Positions 21,893-32,492 of a stretch of 64,000 nt of DNA are shown one piece after another (the stretch's first letter is position 1; every line of letters starts with the position of its first letter). A program made the translations under genes and the position numbers. Source of the stretch: Candidatus Gracilibacteria bacterium (GTDB lineage Bacteria > Patescibacteriota > Gracilibacteria > BD1-5 > UBA6164); the NCBI GenBank assembly GCA_010119145.1, contig JAACSU010000007.1, positions 205,869-269,868 of the forward strand, in the 5' to 3' direction. The notes under the pieces were generated by a model. It saw nothing but the letters and a program-made list of their open reading frames with translations. It searched no databases and had not been told where the DNA came from.

Positions 21893-23914
21893 ATGTATTT
21901 TCTCAATCAACAAATAAAACAATTTTTGAACTTAGTAGTAAGTTATAATGCAAATCCTACCGATGGGCCAGATGGTGGATGAATTGAATCATGAGAACTT
22001 AATGTACCAAAAGATAAAGTAGATTCTACAGAAAATCTAGCCTTTAAAGAATTAAATGAAGAACTTGAGGGCATTGATAATGATTCAAGTCTTATTAGTA
22101 AGTATGCAAATATACTTGGTACATTTCTTCAAAAAGTGAAATCTTGAGAATATCCAGGTCTAAGCGAAGAGGATGATGATTTTAATAGATTATTAGAGCT
22201 CTATACTTCTCGATTCAAGCAATTAAACACTCTCAGAGATAGAGGTCATCAAATAGAGCATATAATAAGCTTAAATATATCAAAGCTCAATGAATCAGTA
22301 GATACGGTCATAGAGTGATGAAGTATTACTACAGAACTTGATGCAGCATTTGAGCAAGAAGCTGAAAATAACAAAATTGAAATTGATCAACTTAGTTCAC
22401 TTGAAAATGAATATAGAGCTCGAATAGAAGCTATTTGAATAAAATTATCTCCATTTTTTTGAAAAGAGAACAATACTAATTCTATGGAAAAAGTTGTAAA
22501 TATCTTTAAACAAATTAATACTTCAGTTCTAAAAGACATGACTGATTCAGATAAATTAGATTTTTTTAAACTTGAAGCAATATCTGGAATTCAAGAGATA
22601 AATAGATTAGCTGACATAGCCTTGAGAGATGAGACGATGGTATGAGATAATAAAGAGAAACTTGGAGAAGAAAGACTTGATTCAAGTCATGAAAATTATA
22701 ATGAAATATTAGAAAACGAAGAAATAAAACAAGCATTAACGAATTCTGAGTGAGTAACTCCTACATTTGAAGAACTAGATTCTGACCATATTTTAATACT
22801 ACAAAAAAAATGAGTTAATTTAGCAAAATTATTTTTAGTACATGAAGATGGTTCAAATATTTCTGAAGATTTAGAACAAGGAAAATCATATATCGTAAAT
22901 TTTTGAAGAAATACTGAATTAGCTTGAAAATTAAATCTTGCAATTATAGCAAGAAATTCTCAAGAAGTATTACTAGACTGAAAAAACATGCAGTTTGAAG
23001 GGAGCCAGTTTAAATCAGATTGAAAATTATATCCGTTAAGGGATGGGTCAAAAATTGAAATTATTAAAAAATTTACAGATGAGGGGTCGCCTGAACAAAC
23101 TGAGAGATTTAAGCAAATAAATTGACTCTTGGAAAGTAGCTGAGTTGCTACTACGCAGCAAAGATCTATCCGAGAAGCAATGATTTCTCCTAATCCTCAA
23201 GAAGCTTTTCAATGAATGACTCTTCCTGGAGGTATTGCAGGGATGCTCATGAAAATGTTTATAGAATTTTTTACAGATAAAAATTTTGAACTCGTTGAAT
23301 GAGAGAATATTTGGAAAGAAGTAAACGGCGATGTATTAAGTAATGAGGATATTCTCAATGATACGATGTGAAAATATTATGATAACGGTCAAAGAATCGA
23401 TGTGAGTTCAAGCTTTGAAAATCTACCTAAATGAGTTTGATCATTAATTAATACTATTTATCAAGCAGAATCAAATGGGAATCCAAATATTATCTATTCT
23501 TGATGTCCTATTCAACCTCCAATGCCTATTACAGAGATGTCAATTAGGGAAGTAAGAATTTTTCAAGACAGAATGGTAGCTGCAGGAAGCAAATCATCTG
23601 CAGTTGGTGCCTGTCAGATAATCAGAGATACTATGGATTGAGCAATAAGTGCTGGAGTATTGAACCCAAACGATAAATTTGATATGGCAGCTCAAAATAA
23701 ATTTACAATATGGAAAATGAATGAAAGAGGTTTAGATGACTTTATGTCATGAAAAATAACAGATGCAAGCTTCATGAAAAAACTCTCTCAAGAGTGGGCG
23801 TCACTTCCAAAAGATATGTCAGGTGCAAGCTACTATGCTTGAGATTGATTAAATCATGCACTCGTAAGTCCACAACAAATTATGCAACATTTGAAACAAA
23901 TTTGAAATTGATAA
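21893..23914 (+). CDS. Large protein with C-terminal phage-lysozyme-like domain
   Basis: 673 residues. The N-terminus MYFLNQQIKQFLNLVVSYNA shares its pattern with the preceding gene. A long acidic, mostly helical region follows (residues about 40-500), including a segment with isolated beta strands near 310-380. From about 505, INTIYQAESNGNPN, ITEMSIREVRIFQDR, SSAVGACQIIRDTM and QEWASLPKDMSG-SYYAGDGLNHA match the order of motifs in phage-type muramidases (E-S-x-G-x-Y-N; GRYQF-like; W-A-x-x-P). Glu in AESNG is the likely acid. It probably cuts glycan strands. ATG 21893 is used, as the overlapping ATG 21889 frame stops soon. Confidence 0.7.
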
Positions 23915-23918
23915 CAAT

Positions 23919-23950
23919 AAAAAAATCTCCACTCAGGAGATTTTTTTTAT
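23919..23950 (+). terminator. Terminator after the lysozyme-like gene
   Basis: AAAAATCTCC and GGAGATTTTT pair around a 5-nt loop with eight T residues, 4 bp after the stop. Confidence 0.85.
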
Positions 23951-24008
23951 TGACAAATATTTTATTTATGTAATATAGATTTATTAATAATTTATATATT
24001 TTAGGTAT

Positions 24009-24629
24009 ATGGATAAATTTTGACACACAGAGTGGGGAATTGGTGAGAATGCAGATATGTTTGAAAACTTAAATAAAGAAGAAATTTTTTTAGATTCTCA
24101 AAAAGATACATTTTTATTGCGCTTGAATGGAGTGGAAAAAATGGGACTTGTAATCATGTTAACTGTATGAGGTGTCACAACAATAATGGCTTCAAAAGTG
24201 AGATGACAAGAAATGGAGCAATATTATCTCTACGATGATTTGAACCAACGATATGAAAAACCAGTATTTGATGGAAACATGTGGGACATGTGATTAGATG
24301 AGTTAAAATCATACTTATATAATGAATGATTTGATAGTCAGTGAAATCCAGCTTGAAATATCCTTGATTTAATGACAGAGTTTGACACTTTAAAGAGTCT
24401 AGATTTTAAAAAAACTTTAGAGACCTGGCTTATTTCATTGTATGAAAATACAGGCTATAAATTCAAATGAAATGAATTGATTTTGTTAGTACAAGTATAT
24501 TGAGATTTACAAAATCATGATTATAAAGCAGCTGAAAATACTATTTCAATTTTTAAAAGTATTTTTTCTTGGGTGCAAAATTTAGAATATGCTCTGGATA
24601 ATCTTAAACTTATCCCATTAGAAGCCTAA
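24009..24629 (+). CDS. Hypothetical protein with one membrane segment
   Basis: 206 residues. It opens MDKFGHTEWGIGENADMFEN; a hydrophobic stretch near 48-62 (MGLVIMLTVGGVTTIMA) could be a membrane helix. The rest is acidic and aromatic (ETWLISLYENTGYKFKG). It follows the lysozyme-like gene with its own short gap after a terminator and precedes the 24674 gene by 44 bp. No family recognised. It could be an accessory of the hydrolase cluster, but only proximity supports this. Confidence 0.6.
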
Positions 24630-24673
24630 ATCTGGAAGTTTAAGTATGTTTATAATTAAAATAATATTAAACA

Positions 24674-25228
24674 ATGGTACAAGTACCTCTAACTACTACA
24701 GAATTTGAAGAAATTATAGATGATGTAAAACAATGAAGGTTTAGAGATTTTTTAAGAAAAATAAAACCTTTAAGAACTGCAGTTTCAACTTCTATGTTTA
24801 TACTTACAGCTACTCCAGCAGCTTGAGATTCGGTTCAAATATGAAATGACCCTTGAATAGAGAGTATTGAAGCATGAAAATTAATTGCTGAACTTCTTCG
24901 TTTAGAAATTGCATGAATTCCAACTTCTGAATTGTCAGAATATACTGATGAAGAAACGAGAAAATATTATCTAGAGGCATTTTCACATCCAGAAATATTA
25001 CATCAAACAGGACTCATTATACGAAAATTTTCAGAAGAATTAGAGCTATATTTGGGCTGGGAAGATATTCCTTCTATAGCAGATTTAGTGATTGCAAAAT
25101 ATTCTTGAAATTCTAATCTTTGGAAAGATACATTTTCAAATACAGTTTCACTTTATTCAGCATATTCAAAAGACCTTACAGATTTATTGACGAGTCTATG
25201 ATTTAACCCAGAATGATCAAAAATCTAG
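24674..25228 (+). CDS. Hypothetical protein with internal hydrophobic segment
   Basis: 184 residues, opening MVQVPLTTTEFEEIIDDVKQ. After a basic stretch (RFRDFLRKIKPLR) comes TAVSTSMFILTATPAAGDS, which looks like a membrane helix with a possible AxA cleavage site, so it may be an unusually long signal peptide. The remainder is helical and acidic. Its TAG stop overlaps the stop of convergent tsaC by 3 bp. Last gene of the hydrolase cluster; no function recognised. Confidence 0.58.
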
Positions 25229-25788
25229 TTTTTTCTTACATACTCAAGCTCTAAAGTCTCTCAATCAAAACGAAATACATCAGAAGCAGGAACATCTTCA
25301 TCTAAAATAGTGTTTCCACCAAGGATTTCTATGCTTCCTTTTTCTATATAATAAGCAAAATCTTCTTCAATTTCTTCAATATTATAATTTTCTCAGCTTT
25401 CTGAAGTATTTGCAGAAGTAAGCCAAATTGGTCAAACTCTTTTTATGAGTTTTTCTTCTATTCCGTTACTCGCAACTCGAAAAGCTACTTGAGTATAGAC
25501 ATCTTTATTGATAAAGTGTTCTTCATTGTCATCTGCATATTGTAAAAAGAGCTCTACTGTGTCTGAATTTGTCAAAATAGTAAATGGTTTTTCATAACGC
25601 TCTAAAAAATCTACTTGTTCTGGAAGTAAGTCAGTATTTTTTCGTAGCCAATCAAAACCTGAGACCATTATTGCGAGTGGTTTATCAAATTTACGTTTTT
25701 TCATTTTATAGATTTTTTCGTAACTCTTTTTATCATCAATAGCACACGCGATACCATAACATGTATCAGTAGGGAATATGTATATCAT
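25225..25788 (-). CDS. tsaC: Threonylcarbamoyl-AMP synthase (TsaC/Sua5 family)
   Basis: 187 residues. IFPTDTCYGIACAID near the start, then KIYKMKKRKFDKPLAIMV and WLTSANTSESGENYN are the three signature blocks of YrdC/TsaC (T-D-T-x-Y-G, K-R-x-x-x-P-L, and S-A-N-x-S-G). TsaC makes the threonylcarbamoyl-adenylate used for t6A37 in ANN-decoding tRNAs. It lies 8 bp downstream of rsmG in an operon. The partner ATPase tsaE is at 54575 in this window. Standard YrdC length. Confidence 0.88.
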
Positions 25789-25796
25789 AGTTTGTT

Positions 25797-26483
25797 TTAT
25801 ATTATTGGATTTTTAAGTGGTTCTCATACCTTTCGAGGATATTTGAGATGTGTTTTTGCGACTTTTTCTATAAAGATAATACTTCTTTCTTGTCCAGCAA
25901 GTTCGTAGTTTTTTACTTTCATAATTTTTCCTCCTAGTCTGGCAAGTGCTTTTTTAGTACTCGTAAGCTCCTCTTTGTCCGTCAGTTTATAAGCTGCAAA
26001 AACTCATCATATTTTTATCAGTGGGAGCACATATTCAAGCAAAGTAGGAAAATACGCAGTTGCTCTAGAAACAACGAGATCAAAGCTCTCTCTGTATTCC
26101 ATATTTCTTCCTATATCCTCAGCTCTACCTACGAGGGTTTCAGCATTATCAAGTTCTAAGGCATCGATAAATCCATCAACTGCTTTCATTTTTTTTGCAA
26201 CCGAATCTATGAGAGTAAATTCAGCATCGGGTGAAACAATTGCAAGTGGAATACCTGGAAATCATCCACCTGTTCATAGGTCAGCAACTTTTCATTCTAT
26301 ATCATAAAGCGCAGCCAGCATGAGACTATCAACAAAGTGTTTCTCTATGATTCAGGCTTCATCACGTATAGCTGACAGATTAATTTGGCTATTAGTTTCT
26401 ATGAAAATACTTAAAAATTTTTCGAATTTTTTTATTTCATCTTCCTCTAATTCTATGTGATATTTTTTTAAAAGTTCTTGCAT
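25797..26483 (-). CDS. rsmG: 16S rRNA m7G527 methyltransferase RsmG
   Basis: 228 residues. NSQINLSAIRDEAGIIEKHFVD, the SAM-binding VADLGTGGGFPGIPLAIV, and DLVVSRATAYFPTLLEYVLP are the conserved order in RsmG (GidB); the C-terminus LKYPRKVGEPLKNPII matches the family's YPRKxGxPxKxP end. Four of the motif glycines are UGA-coded. It methylates G527 in the 530 loop. First gene of the rsmG-tsaC pair; divergent from recG, whose promoter lies 50 bp away. Confidence 0.94.
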
Positions 26484-26539
26484 AAGTGGTGACTATAAAT
26501 TATGTCAGGATAGTATGAGAAAATAGTTAAAATGCAAGC

Positions 26540-26567
26540 TTGAAATTTGAGGATTCAAGGCTATACT
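26540..26567 (+). promoter_or_regulatory. Candidate sigma70 promoter for recG
   Basis: TTGAAA (26540-26545), a 16-bp spacer and TATACT (26562-26567) lie 20 bp before the ATG at 26588. The expected 5' leader would be about a dozen bases, with no Shine-Dalgarno motif. Confidence 0.55.
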
Positions 26568-26587
26568 AAAGAAAATAAAAAAATTTT

Positions 26588-28594
26588 ATGCTAACAACAC
26601 CACTCACAAAATCCTTGCTTCGAACAACCGATAACTATATCAAAGCTCTTGAAAAAGGGGGAATGAAAACAGTTTCGGATATGCTTATGTTTTTCCCAAG
26701 AGAGTATGAGGACCGAACAGAAGTACTTGATAGTTTTTCTTTGATAAATCTCAAAGAAAAAAATACAATTCTCGTTACTTTGGTCTCGCTTGAGACTACG
26801 AGAACCAGCTGAAATAAACTTTTATCTAAAGCGGTAGTAGAAGATAAAAATGGATTTTTAGCTGAAGCAGTTTGGTTTAATCGTAAATATCTTGCTTCGC
26901 AGCTTTGAGTTTTTAAAGGGAAAAAGATTCTCTTATCTTGAAAAGTGAAATACAATTATGGAAAAGTAAGCTTTGTGTCTCCTGAAACAGAAACTGATCT
27001 CTCTAAGATTGCGGGTTGAATTGTCCCAATTTATTCAGACGCGCAGTATATTCCGGGAAGGTGGATAGAATCAAAGATGTGAAATCTTGAATCATACATC
27101 TCTGATATCAAAGAAAATCTTCCAACAGAAATTATAAAAAAATATAATTTTGTGAGTCGTAAAGAAGCTATTTATAAAATTCATTTTCCAAAAAACTCAC
27201 ACGATATTGAAATAGCAAAACATCGTCTAGCATATGAAGAGCTCTATAAAATTAACTATACAGCTATTTCTTCGAAGTATAAAAAATTTGAAGCTTCAGA
27301 AGGGAAATCACTTCCAATTCCTATGGACGCAGAGTATATAAAAGAAATCATGACTCACATACCTTTTGAGCTTACGTGAGGTCAAAAAATAGCTCTTTTT
27401 CAGCTTCTCAAAGACATGGAAAAAGCTCACTCTATGCAAAGACTACTTGAGTGAGATGTTGGTACAGGGAAAACTATAGTGGCTCTTATAGCGCTCATAC
27501 ACGCGATTAAGCAAAGTGAGAAACTAAAAAACAAGATACAAGTCGCGTTTATGGCTCCAACAGAAATTCTTGCAAGACAGCATTTTTCGAGTATGGAAAA
27601 TATGCTCATAGAGTTTTGACTGACCTCTCACTTATTAGTCGGGAGTACGACAGCAAGCAAGAAAAAATCAATCAAAGACGAACTCAAAAAATGAAATGTG
27701 GATGTCATCATAGGAACCCATGCACTTGTGCAAGAAGATGTCTTATTTTCAAATCTATGATTTGTCATCATTGATGAGCAGCATAAATTTTGAGTGCATC
27801 AAAGAGGAGTGTTAGAGTCTTGACTCTGAAATGGTTCAGGATTGATCCCACATAATCTGAATATGACTGCAACTCCTATACCTCGTACCCTTGCATTGAC
27901 CTTGTACGGAGATCAAGATTTATCCATTATTTCAGAATATCCAAAAGGGAGAAAACTCATACATACGAAAGTAGCAAAAAATGATGCAGAGCGAAGACAA
28001 ATTGAACTTTTTGTGAGAAGTGAGCTCGAGAAATGACGACAAGTATTTTGGGTCTCTCCACTCGTGGAAGAATCAGAAAAAATGGATTTAGCCAATGCAG
28101 TAAGTACCTATGAATCACTTGTTGATATCATGTCACCATTTCGAGTTGGTCTCATTCACGGGAAAATGAAAGCAAAAGAAAAAGAAGCAATCATGAAGGA
28201 GTTTGTAGAAAATAAAATCCAAGTTCTTTCCAGTACTACGGTTATTGAGGTTGGAGTCGATGTCCCAAACGCAACTATTATGTGTATAGAGTGAGCCGAA
28301 CGATTTGGGCTCTCTTCATTGCATCAAATTCGAGGTAGAGTTGGTCGAGGAAAACATCAATCGTATTGTTATTTATTCCCAACAACATGAAATAACACAG
28401 ACAGACTCAAAGCAATGGAGCAAACAAATAATGGTTTTGAGCTCTCTGAAATTGATCTAGAAATTAGAGGACCATGAGAAGTCTACTGAGTGCGACAATC
28501 AGGACTGCCTGATCTTAAAATTGCTGATATTACAGACTTACAACTCGTATCGCAAATCAGAGAAGATATTGAGGAAATGTTTGAAAAAACATAA
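26588..28594 (+). CDS. recG: ATP-dependent DNA helicase RecG
   Basis: 668 residues. An N-terminal wedge/OB domain with [12 protein letters not shown] near 40 is typical of RecG. Helicase motifs follow: [19 protein letters not shown] (I, near 290), [14 protein letters not shown] (Ia), [15 protein letters not shown] (II, DEQH), [17 protein letters not shown] (III), [14 protein letters not shown] and the C-terminal RIAGEGQILGTRQSG-like region here read LEIRGPGEVYGVRQSG. RecG remodels stalled forks and branched DNA. Length slightly below the 690 usual in other bacteria. Own promoter upstream, divergent from rsmG. Confidence 0.95.
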
Positions 28595-28662
28595 ATTTAA
28601 ATTATTGATTTTTATTTACTTTTAATTATCTTTACGTTTATATATAGTTAAATTTAAAAATA

Positions 28663-29067
28663 TTGAGATTGAGTAAGAAAATATTTATATGATTGTTATT
28701 TTTAATCTCTTTACTATTGGGGATATTTCATCATAGCATGATTTACGCATCTCATCATGTCGTTCATCATGATGAAAATCTATTATGATTTGATGAAAAT
28801 AATAATCATACTCACCATGACCACTCTGATATCAATCATGAAGGAGAATTAGATAATGATTTCGGTATTGAAAAATCAAATAATAAAGTTAAGTGAAAAA
28901 TTTTAGCGTTAGTTGCTATTAAGAAAAATGAAAAATTCAATTACTCATTCAGATATTTTCCTGATACCAAAAATTTATTAAAAAAAGACTATCCTCCATA
29001 TTTTTTTAGACCTATAAAAAACTACTCCTATACCGATACTATCAAAATAATTAAATCTAATATTTAA
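28663..29067 (+). CDS. Exported histidine-rich protein
   Basis: About 134 residues from TTG 28663 (TTG 28669 also possible; TAG blocks further extension and there is no ATG). The start KKIFIGLLFLISLLLGIF is a signal peptide or anchor. The mature region is His/Asp/Asn-rich (HHVVHHDENLLG; NNNHTHHDHSDINHEG), a composition typical of metal-binding segments, then a basic domain ending NYSYTDTIKIIKSNI. It heads a four-gene unit with a HupE/UreJ-like protein, so a role in capturing Ni, Zn or another metal outside the membrane is plausible but not shown. Confidence 0.62.
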
Positions 29068-29117
29068 AGAAATATATTAAAATCTCTATTTTTTTATTTT
29101 TCTTAATTTAATATTTT

Positions 29118-29795
29118 ATGTACTTAAAAAATTTAATATTTTTGAGTCTTTTTATAATTCCATTTTCAGCCTTTGCTCATGGAGTTTCGTCCTGAGATGC
29201 TAGTTTCATGGAAACAAACTCATGACCTGCAATATTACAATATATGTACTTATGAGCAAAGCATATGATTACAGGTTATGATCATATTTTGTTTCTGATG
29301 TGAGTTATTTTTTTCTTATATCGATTAAAAGATGTTGCCGTATATGTTTCATTATTTACTCTCTGACATAGTACGACATTGTTAATTTGAGTATTAGGAT
29401 GAATTGTACTGAATCCCTACCTTATAGACGCAATTATCTGATTATCAGTTGTATATAAATGATTTGATAATCTTGGATGATTTAAAAAAGTCTTCTGATT
29501 TCAACCAAATACTAAAGCTGCTGTAGGAATCTTTGGTCTTTTCCATGGTTTCTGACTCGCTACGAAACTTCAAGATTATACTTTTTCTAAAGAGGGTCTT
29601 CTTACTAATATTATTAGTTTCAATATTTGAGTGGAAATAGGTCAAATTCTAGCTCTCATTGTTGTCCTCGTTTGATTTTCTTATCTGAGAATGGATGAAA
29701 ATTTCCCTAAAAAATCCTATTTTATTAATGGATTCTTAATGCTAGCATGATTTTTGCTTACAGCCTTTCAACTTACTTGATACTTTGTATCTTAA
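29118..29795 (+). CDS. HupE/UreJ-family membrane protein
   Basis: 225 residues. A signal peptide (LIFLSLFIIPFSAFAHG) is followed by GAKHMITGYDHILFLMGVIF, the HupE/UreJ signature GxxHILTGxDHxLFL, then SLFTLGHSTTLL and FGLFHGFGLATK, the paired histidine motifs of that family, across six or seven membrane helices. HupE and UreJ are nickel-related permeases in other bacteria; this HupE/UreJ_2 subtype is often of unknown substrate. It lies 50 bp after the His-rich gene and 18 bp before the anchor gene. Confidence 0.85.
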
Positions 29796-29813
29796 TAATT
29801 AAATACTTAAAAC

Positions 29814-30416
29814 ATGAATAATTTACAACCTGAATATAGTAAAGAAAAAATTTTAAAAAATGTGAAATATACTGCAACATGAGCTACAATAATTTTTTTA
29901 ACTCTTATTTTACCGGCAGAGTATGGTATAGATCCATTTGGAACTTGAAAATTGACTTGATTAAATAAATTGGCTCCAAATTATGTAGCTGAATCTATAG
30001 ATTCTCAAGAATCATCAGAAACATTAGAAACAGGTACTAGTGTAACTCAAGATACAGTGAATAAACAAGTATCCAATACAGAAAATACTTGATCCTCTTA
30101 TGAATATAAAGAGTTAGAAAAAACCTATACTTTAGAAGCTTGAGAGGATAGGGAAGTTAAATTTGATATGAATAAATGAGATGAAATGCGCTTTAGTTGG
30201 CAGTCATCAGAAGTTATATATTTTGATCAACACTGAGAACCCACAACTGAAGAATGAAAAGAGTTTCTTCCTTATAAGACGGTAAAAGAATGAAAGCAGT
30301 CTAGCGATGAAGCAACTTTAACGGCTGAATTTACTTGAACACATGGTTGGTATTGGAGAAATTTATCCAATAACAAAGTTACAATAACTTTAGTTTCAAA
30401 ATGAAATTTTAAATAA
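29814..30416 (+). CDS. Transmembrane anchor protein, HupE-associated
   Basis: 200 residues. A single helix (TGATIIFLTLILPAEYGID) runs directly into PFGTGKLTGLNKLAP, which matches the LPAEYGIDPTGIG phrase of a small proteobacterial family annotated only as transmembrane anchor protein. The exposed part ends THGWYWRNLSNNKVTITLV, again as in that family. Its function is unknown; it is found next to HupE/UreJ and DUF3147 genes elsewhere, as here. Spacing to the next gene is 5 bp. Confidence 0.78.
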
Positions 30417-30421
30417 ATATT

Positions 30422-30772
30422 ATGACATATCTCGTTTTAAAATATATAATAACAGCATTTATAATTGTTTGAGTTTCAGAACTTGCCAAAGTTTCAGATA
30501 AATTCTGAGCCTTGGTTATTTCATTACCACTCATGACAATTTTGACATTATTTTGGTTACACTTTGATTGAGTAAGTACTTTAAAAATATCAAATCATAT
30601 GTACTATACGTTTTGGTATGTACTTCCTACTCTCCCGATGTTTTTAACGTTTCCTTTTTTCTTAGAAAAATTTTGATTTTGGGGAGCATTAGGACTCTCG
30701 GTTGTTATGACAATAATTATATTTTTTATATATTCCGTCATACTAAAAAGATTTTGAATTTTTCTCATCTAA
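30422..30772 (+). CDS. DUF3147-family membrane protein
   Basis: 116 residues, four hydrophobic helices. VSELAKVSDKFGALVISLPL, then HMYYTFWYVLPTLPMFLTF and FGFWGALGLSVVMTIIIF match the DUF3147 layout (VSE-x-AKR near the start, W-x-VLP in the middle). Function unknown. It is the last gene of the metal-module operon and is followed by a strong palindromic terminator. Confidence 0.78.
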
Positions 30773-30774
30773 CT

Positions 30775-30808
30775 AAAAAACAAGAAGCTTAAGCTTCTTG
30801 TTTTTTTA
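30775..30808. terminator. Bidirectional terminator between DUF3147 and NUDIX genes
   Basis: A near-perfect palindrome, AAACAAGAAGCTT plus its complement, with T-runs on both strands, separates the convergent genes. Confidence 0.88.
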
Positions 30809-31261
30809 TTAAAATTTTCAAAATAATTTTTGAGCTTCTTCTAAACTCGTTCTTACTGCAGGATATAAATCTGCATTGAGTGCTTCTTCGAGGGAATAAA
30901 AATTCATTACTCTACATTCCTCCGATGGGGTATAATCAAAATTTTCTACTTCTGTTTCATAACAAACTATTCACATTGGAATTCGTGTACAAGTACTTTC
31001 TCAGGTAAAAAAATATTTTGGACTTGGATCGATATGCCTTACTATAAGTCACATTTCTTCAAAAATCTCTCTTTTTATAGTTTCTATTGCTGTTTCTCAG
31101 TGGTCAATTCATCCTCAAGGAATATCAAGTCGTGATTGAAGAACTCAGTCAACCAACATTTCTTTTAAACACAGGGCAAATTTTCATTCTGAATTTCTGA
31201 GTATTGCCTTTGCTGAAATTCTATAATGACATTGTTTCACTCACTCGTAAATATTTTTCAT
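30809..31261 (-). CDS. NUDIX hydrolase
   Basis: 150 residues. The Nudix box is complete: GGGIDHGETAIETIKREI followed by FEEMG (G-x5-E-x7-REUxEExGU), preceded by QSRLDIPG. These Mg-dependent enzymes cleave nucleoside diphosphates linked to other groups; the substrate is not evident. Three glycines of the box region are UGA. Standard domain length; single gene, convergent with DUF3147. Confidence 0.9.
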
Positions 31262-31364
31262 ATTATATATTTAATATTATTAAAATGAGTATAAAAACAA
31301 TTTCTTTGACTGCAATGCCTTTTTCCCTAAAATTACGAGAAATTATTTTTGTTAAAAATCAAGC

Positions 31365-32405
31365 GTGACCTTACTCGAAGTATTTTTCATCATTTCTGGG
31401 CTCATTATATTTATTTTAGCGCTCGATATTGCCAAAAAAGAAAAATTTAATGCGCTGCATTTTTTTATATTTATATTAATTGGAAGTTGACTCCTAGTGT
31501 TTACATTTTTTCCATGAGTTCTTAATAATCTCTGAAGAATATTTGGACTTCAAAGGTGAGCAGATGTACTCGTGTATGGGTCAATTATCTTTTTGCTATA
31601 TTTCGTTCTATTGTTACTCACAAAAGTAGAAAATAATAAGCACCACATATCTCGCATGGTTCGAGAACTTGCTATAAATGCCAGTGATAAAAAAATCATT
31701 TCAGGAAATGAAGTATTTCTCGTACGCAGTTACAATGAAGCAGAAGTCCTAGAAACTACACTCTATTCTATACTTGATTCAGGCTATAAAAATATTCTCG
31801 TAGTTGATGATTGATCAACTGACTCAACTCACAAGATTCTTCTCAATCTACAAGATAGATTTTCTGAAATTGTAGTTTTAAAACATTTTAAAAATAGGGG
31901 TGGATGAGCAGCACTCGAAACGTGATTTGAATACTTGAGACGATTTGGAGAAACTGAGTTTGTGGTGACTTTTGATGCTGATGGACAACATAGAATCTCT
32001 GATTATGAGACATTTATGCGGGCATTCAAAAAACACCCACATCTTGATATTGTTTTCGGTTCACGATTTCTCAAAAAAGATTCCCTTCAAAATATCCCAT
32101 TTATCCGAAAAATAGTTCTCAAGTGAGGAAGAATATTCACCTATTTACTCAGTTGAATAAAACTATCGGATGCACATAACTGATATAGAGTTTTTAGACT
32201 CGCGACACTTCAAAAGATTCGTCTTACAGCTGATTCTATGGCATACGCTTCAGAAATCACGGAACAAGTGGCTCAGAATCATCTTGCATACGGAGAAGTA
32301 TCTGTAGAAATAATTTACACTGAGTACTCACTTTCAAAGTGACAAAAATCGAGTAATGCACTCTTTATAGCTTGGGATGCAATTTGGGCAAAGTTTTTTA
32401 GGTAG
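31365..32405 (+). CDS. DUF2304-GT2 fusion: membrane glycosyltransferase
   Basis: 346 residues. Residues 1-105 form a DUF2304-like membrane part with three helices and GRIFGLQRGADVLVYGSIIF, the family's RGADLLVY phrase. From about 120 a GT2 (GT-A) domain follows: VFLVRSYNEAEVLETTLYSI, ILVVDDGSTDSTHKIL, then the DxD-containing FVVTFDADGQHRISDY and FGSRFL. This resembles dolichyl-/polyprenyl-phosphate sugar synthases. GTG 31365 is the start because TAA precedes it closely and there is no earlier start. The order DUF2304 then GT2 in one protein is a useful marker; the two are also found as separate neighbours. Confidence 0.82.
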
Positions 32406-32492
32406 AGGAAAATAAAGCTATAAGTCCAGCTATTATTTTATTATATGAGCTGTTTTTTCGTATACTCTCTTTATATACAATTCTATGAGCAT

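Noticed and set aside
20669-25228. Prophage remnant around the lytic genes
   Set aside because: No integrase, terminase, capsid, tail or attachment sites; neighbouring genes are chromosomal housekeeping genes.
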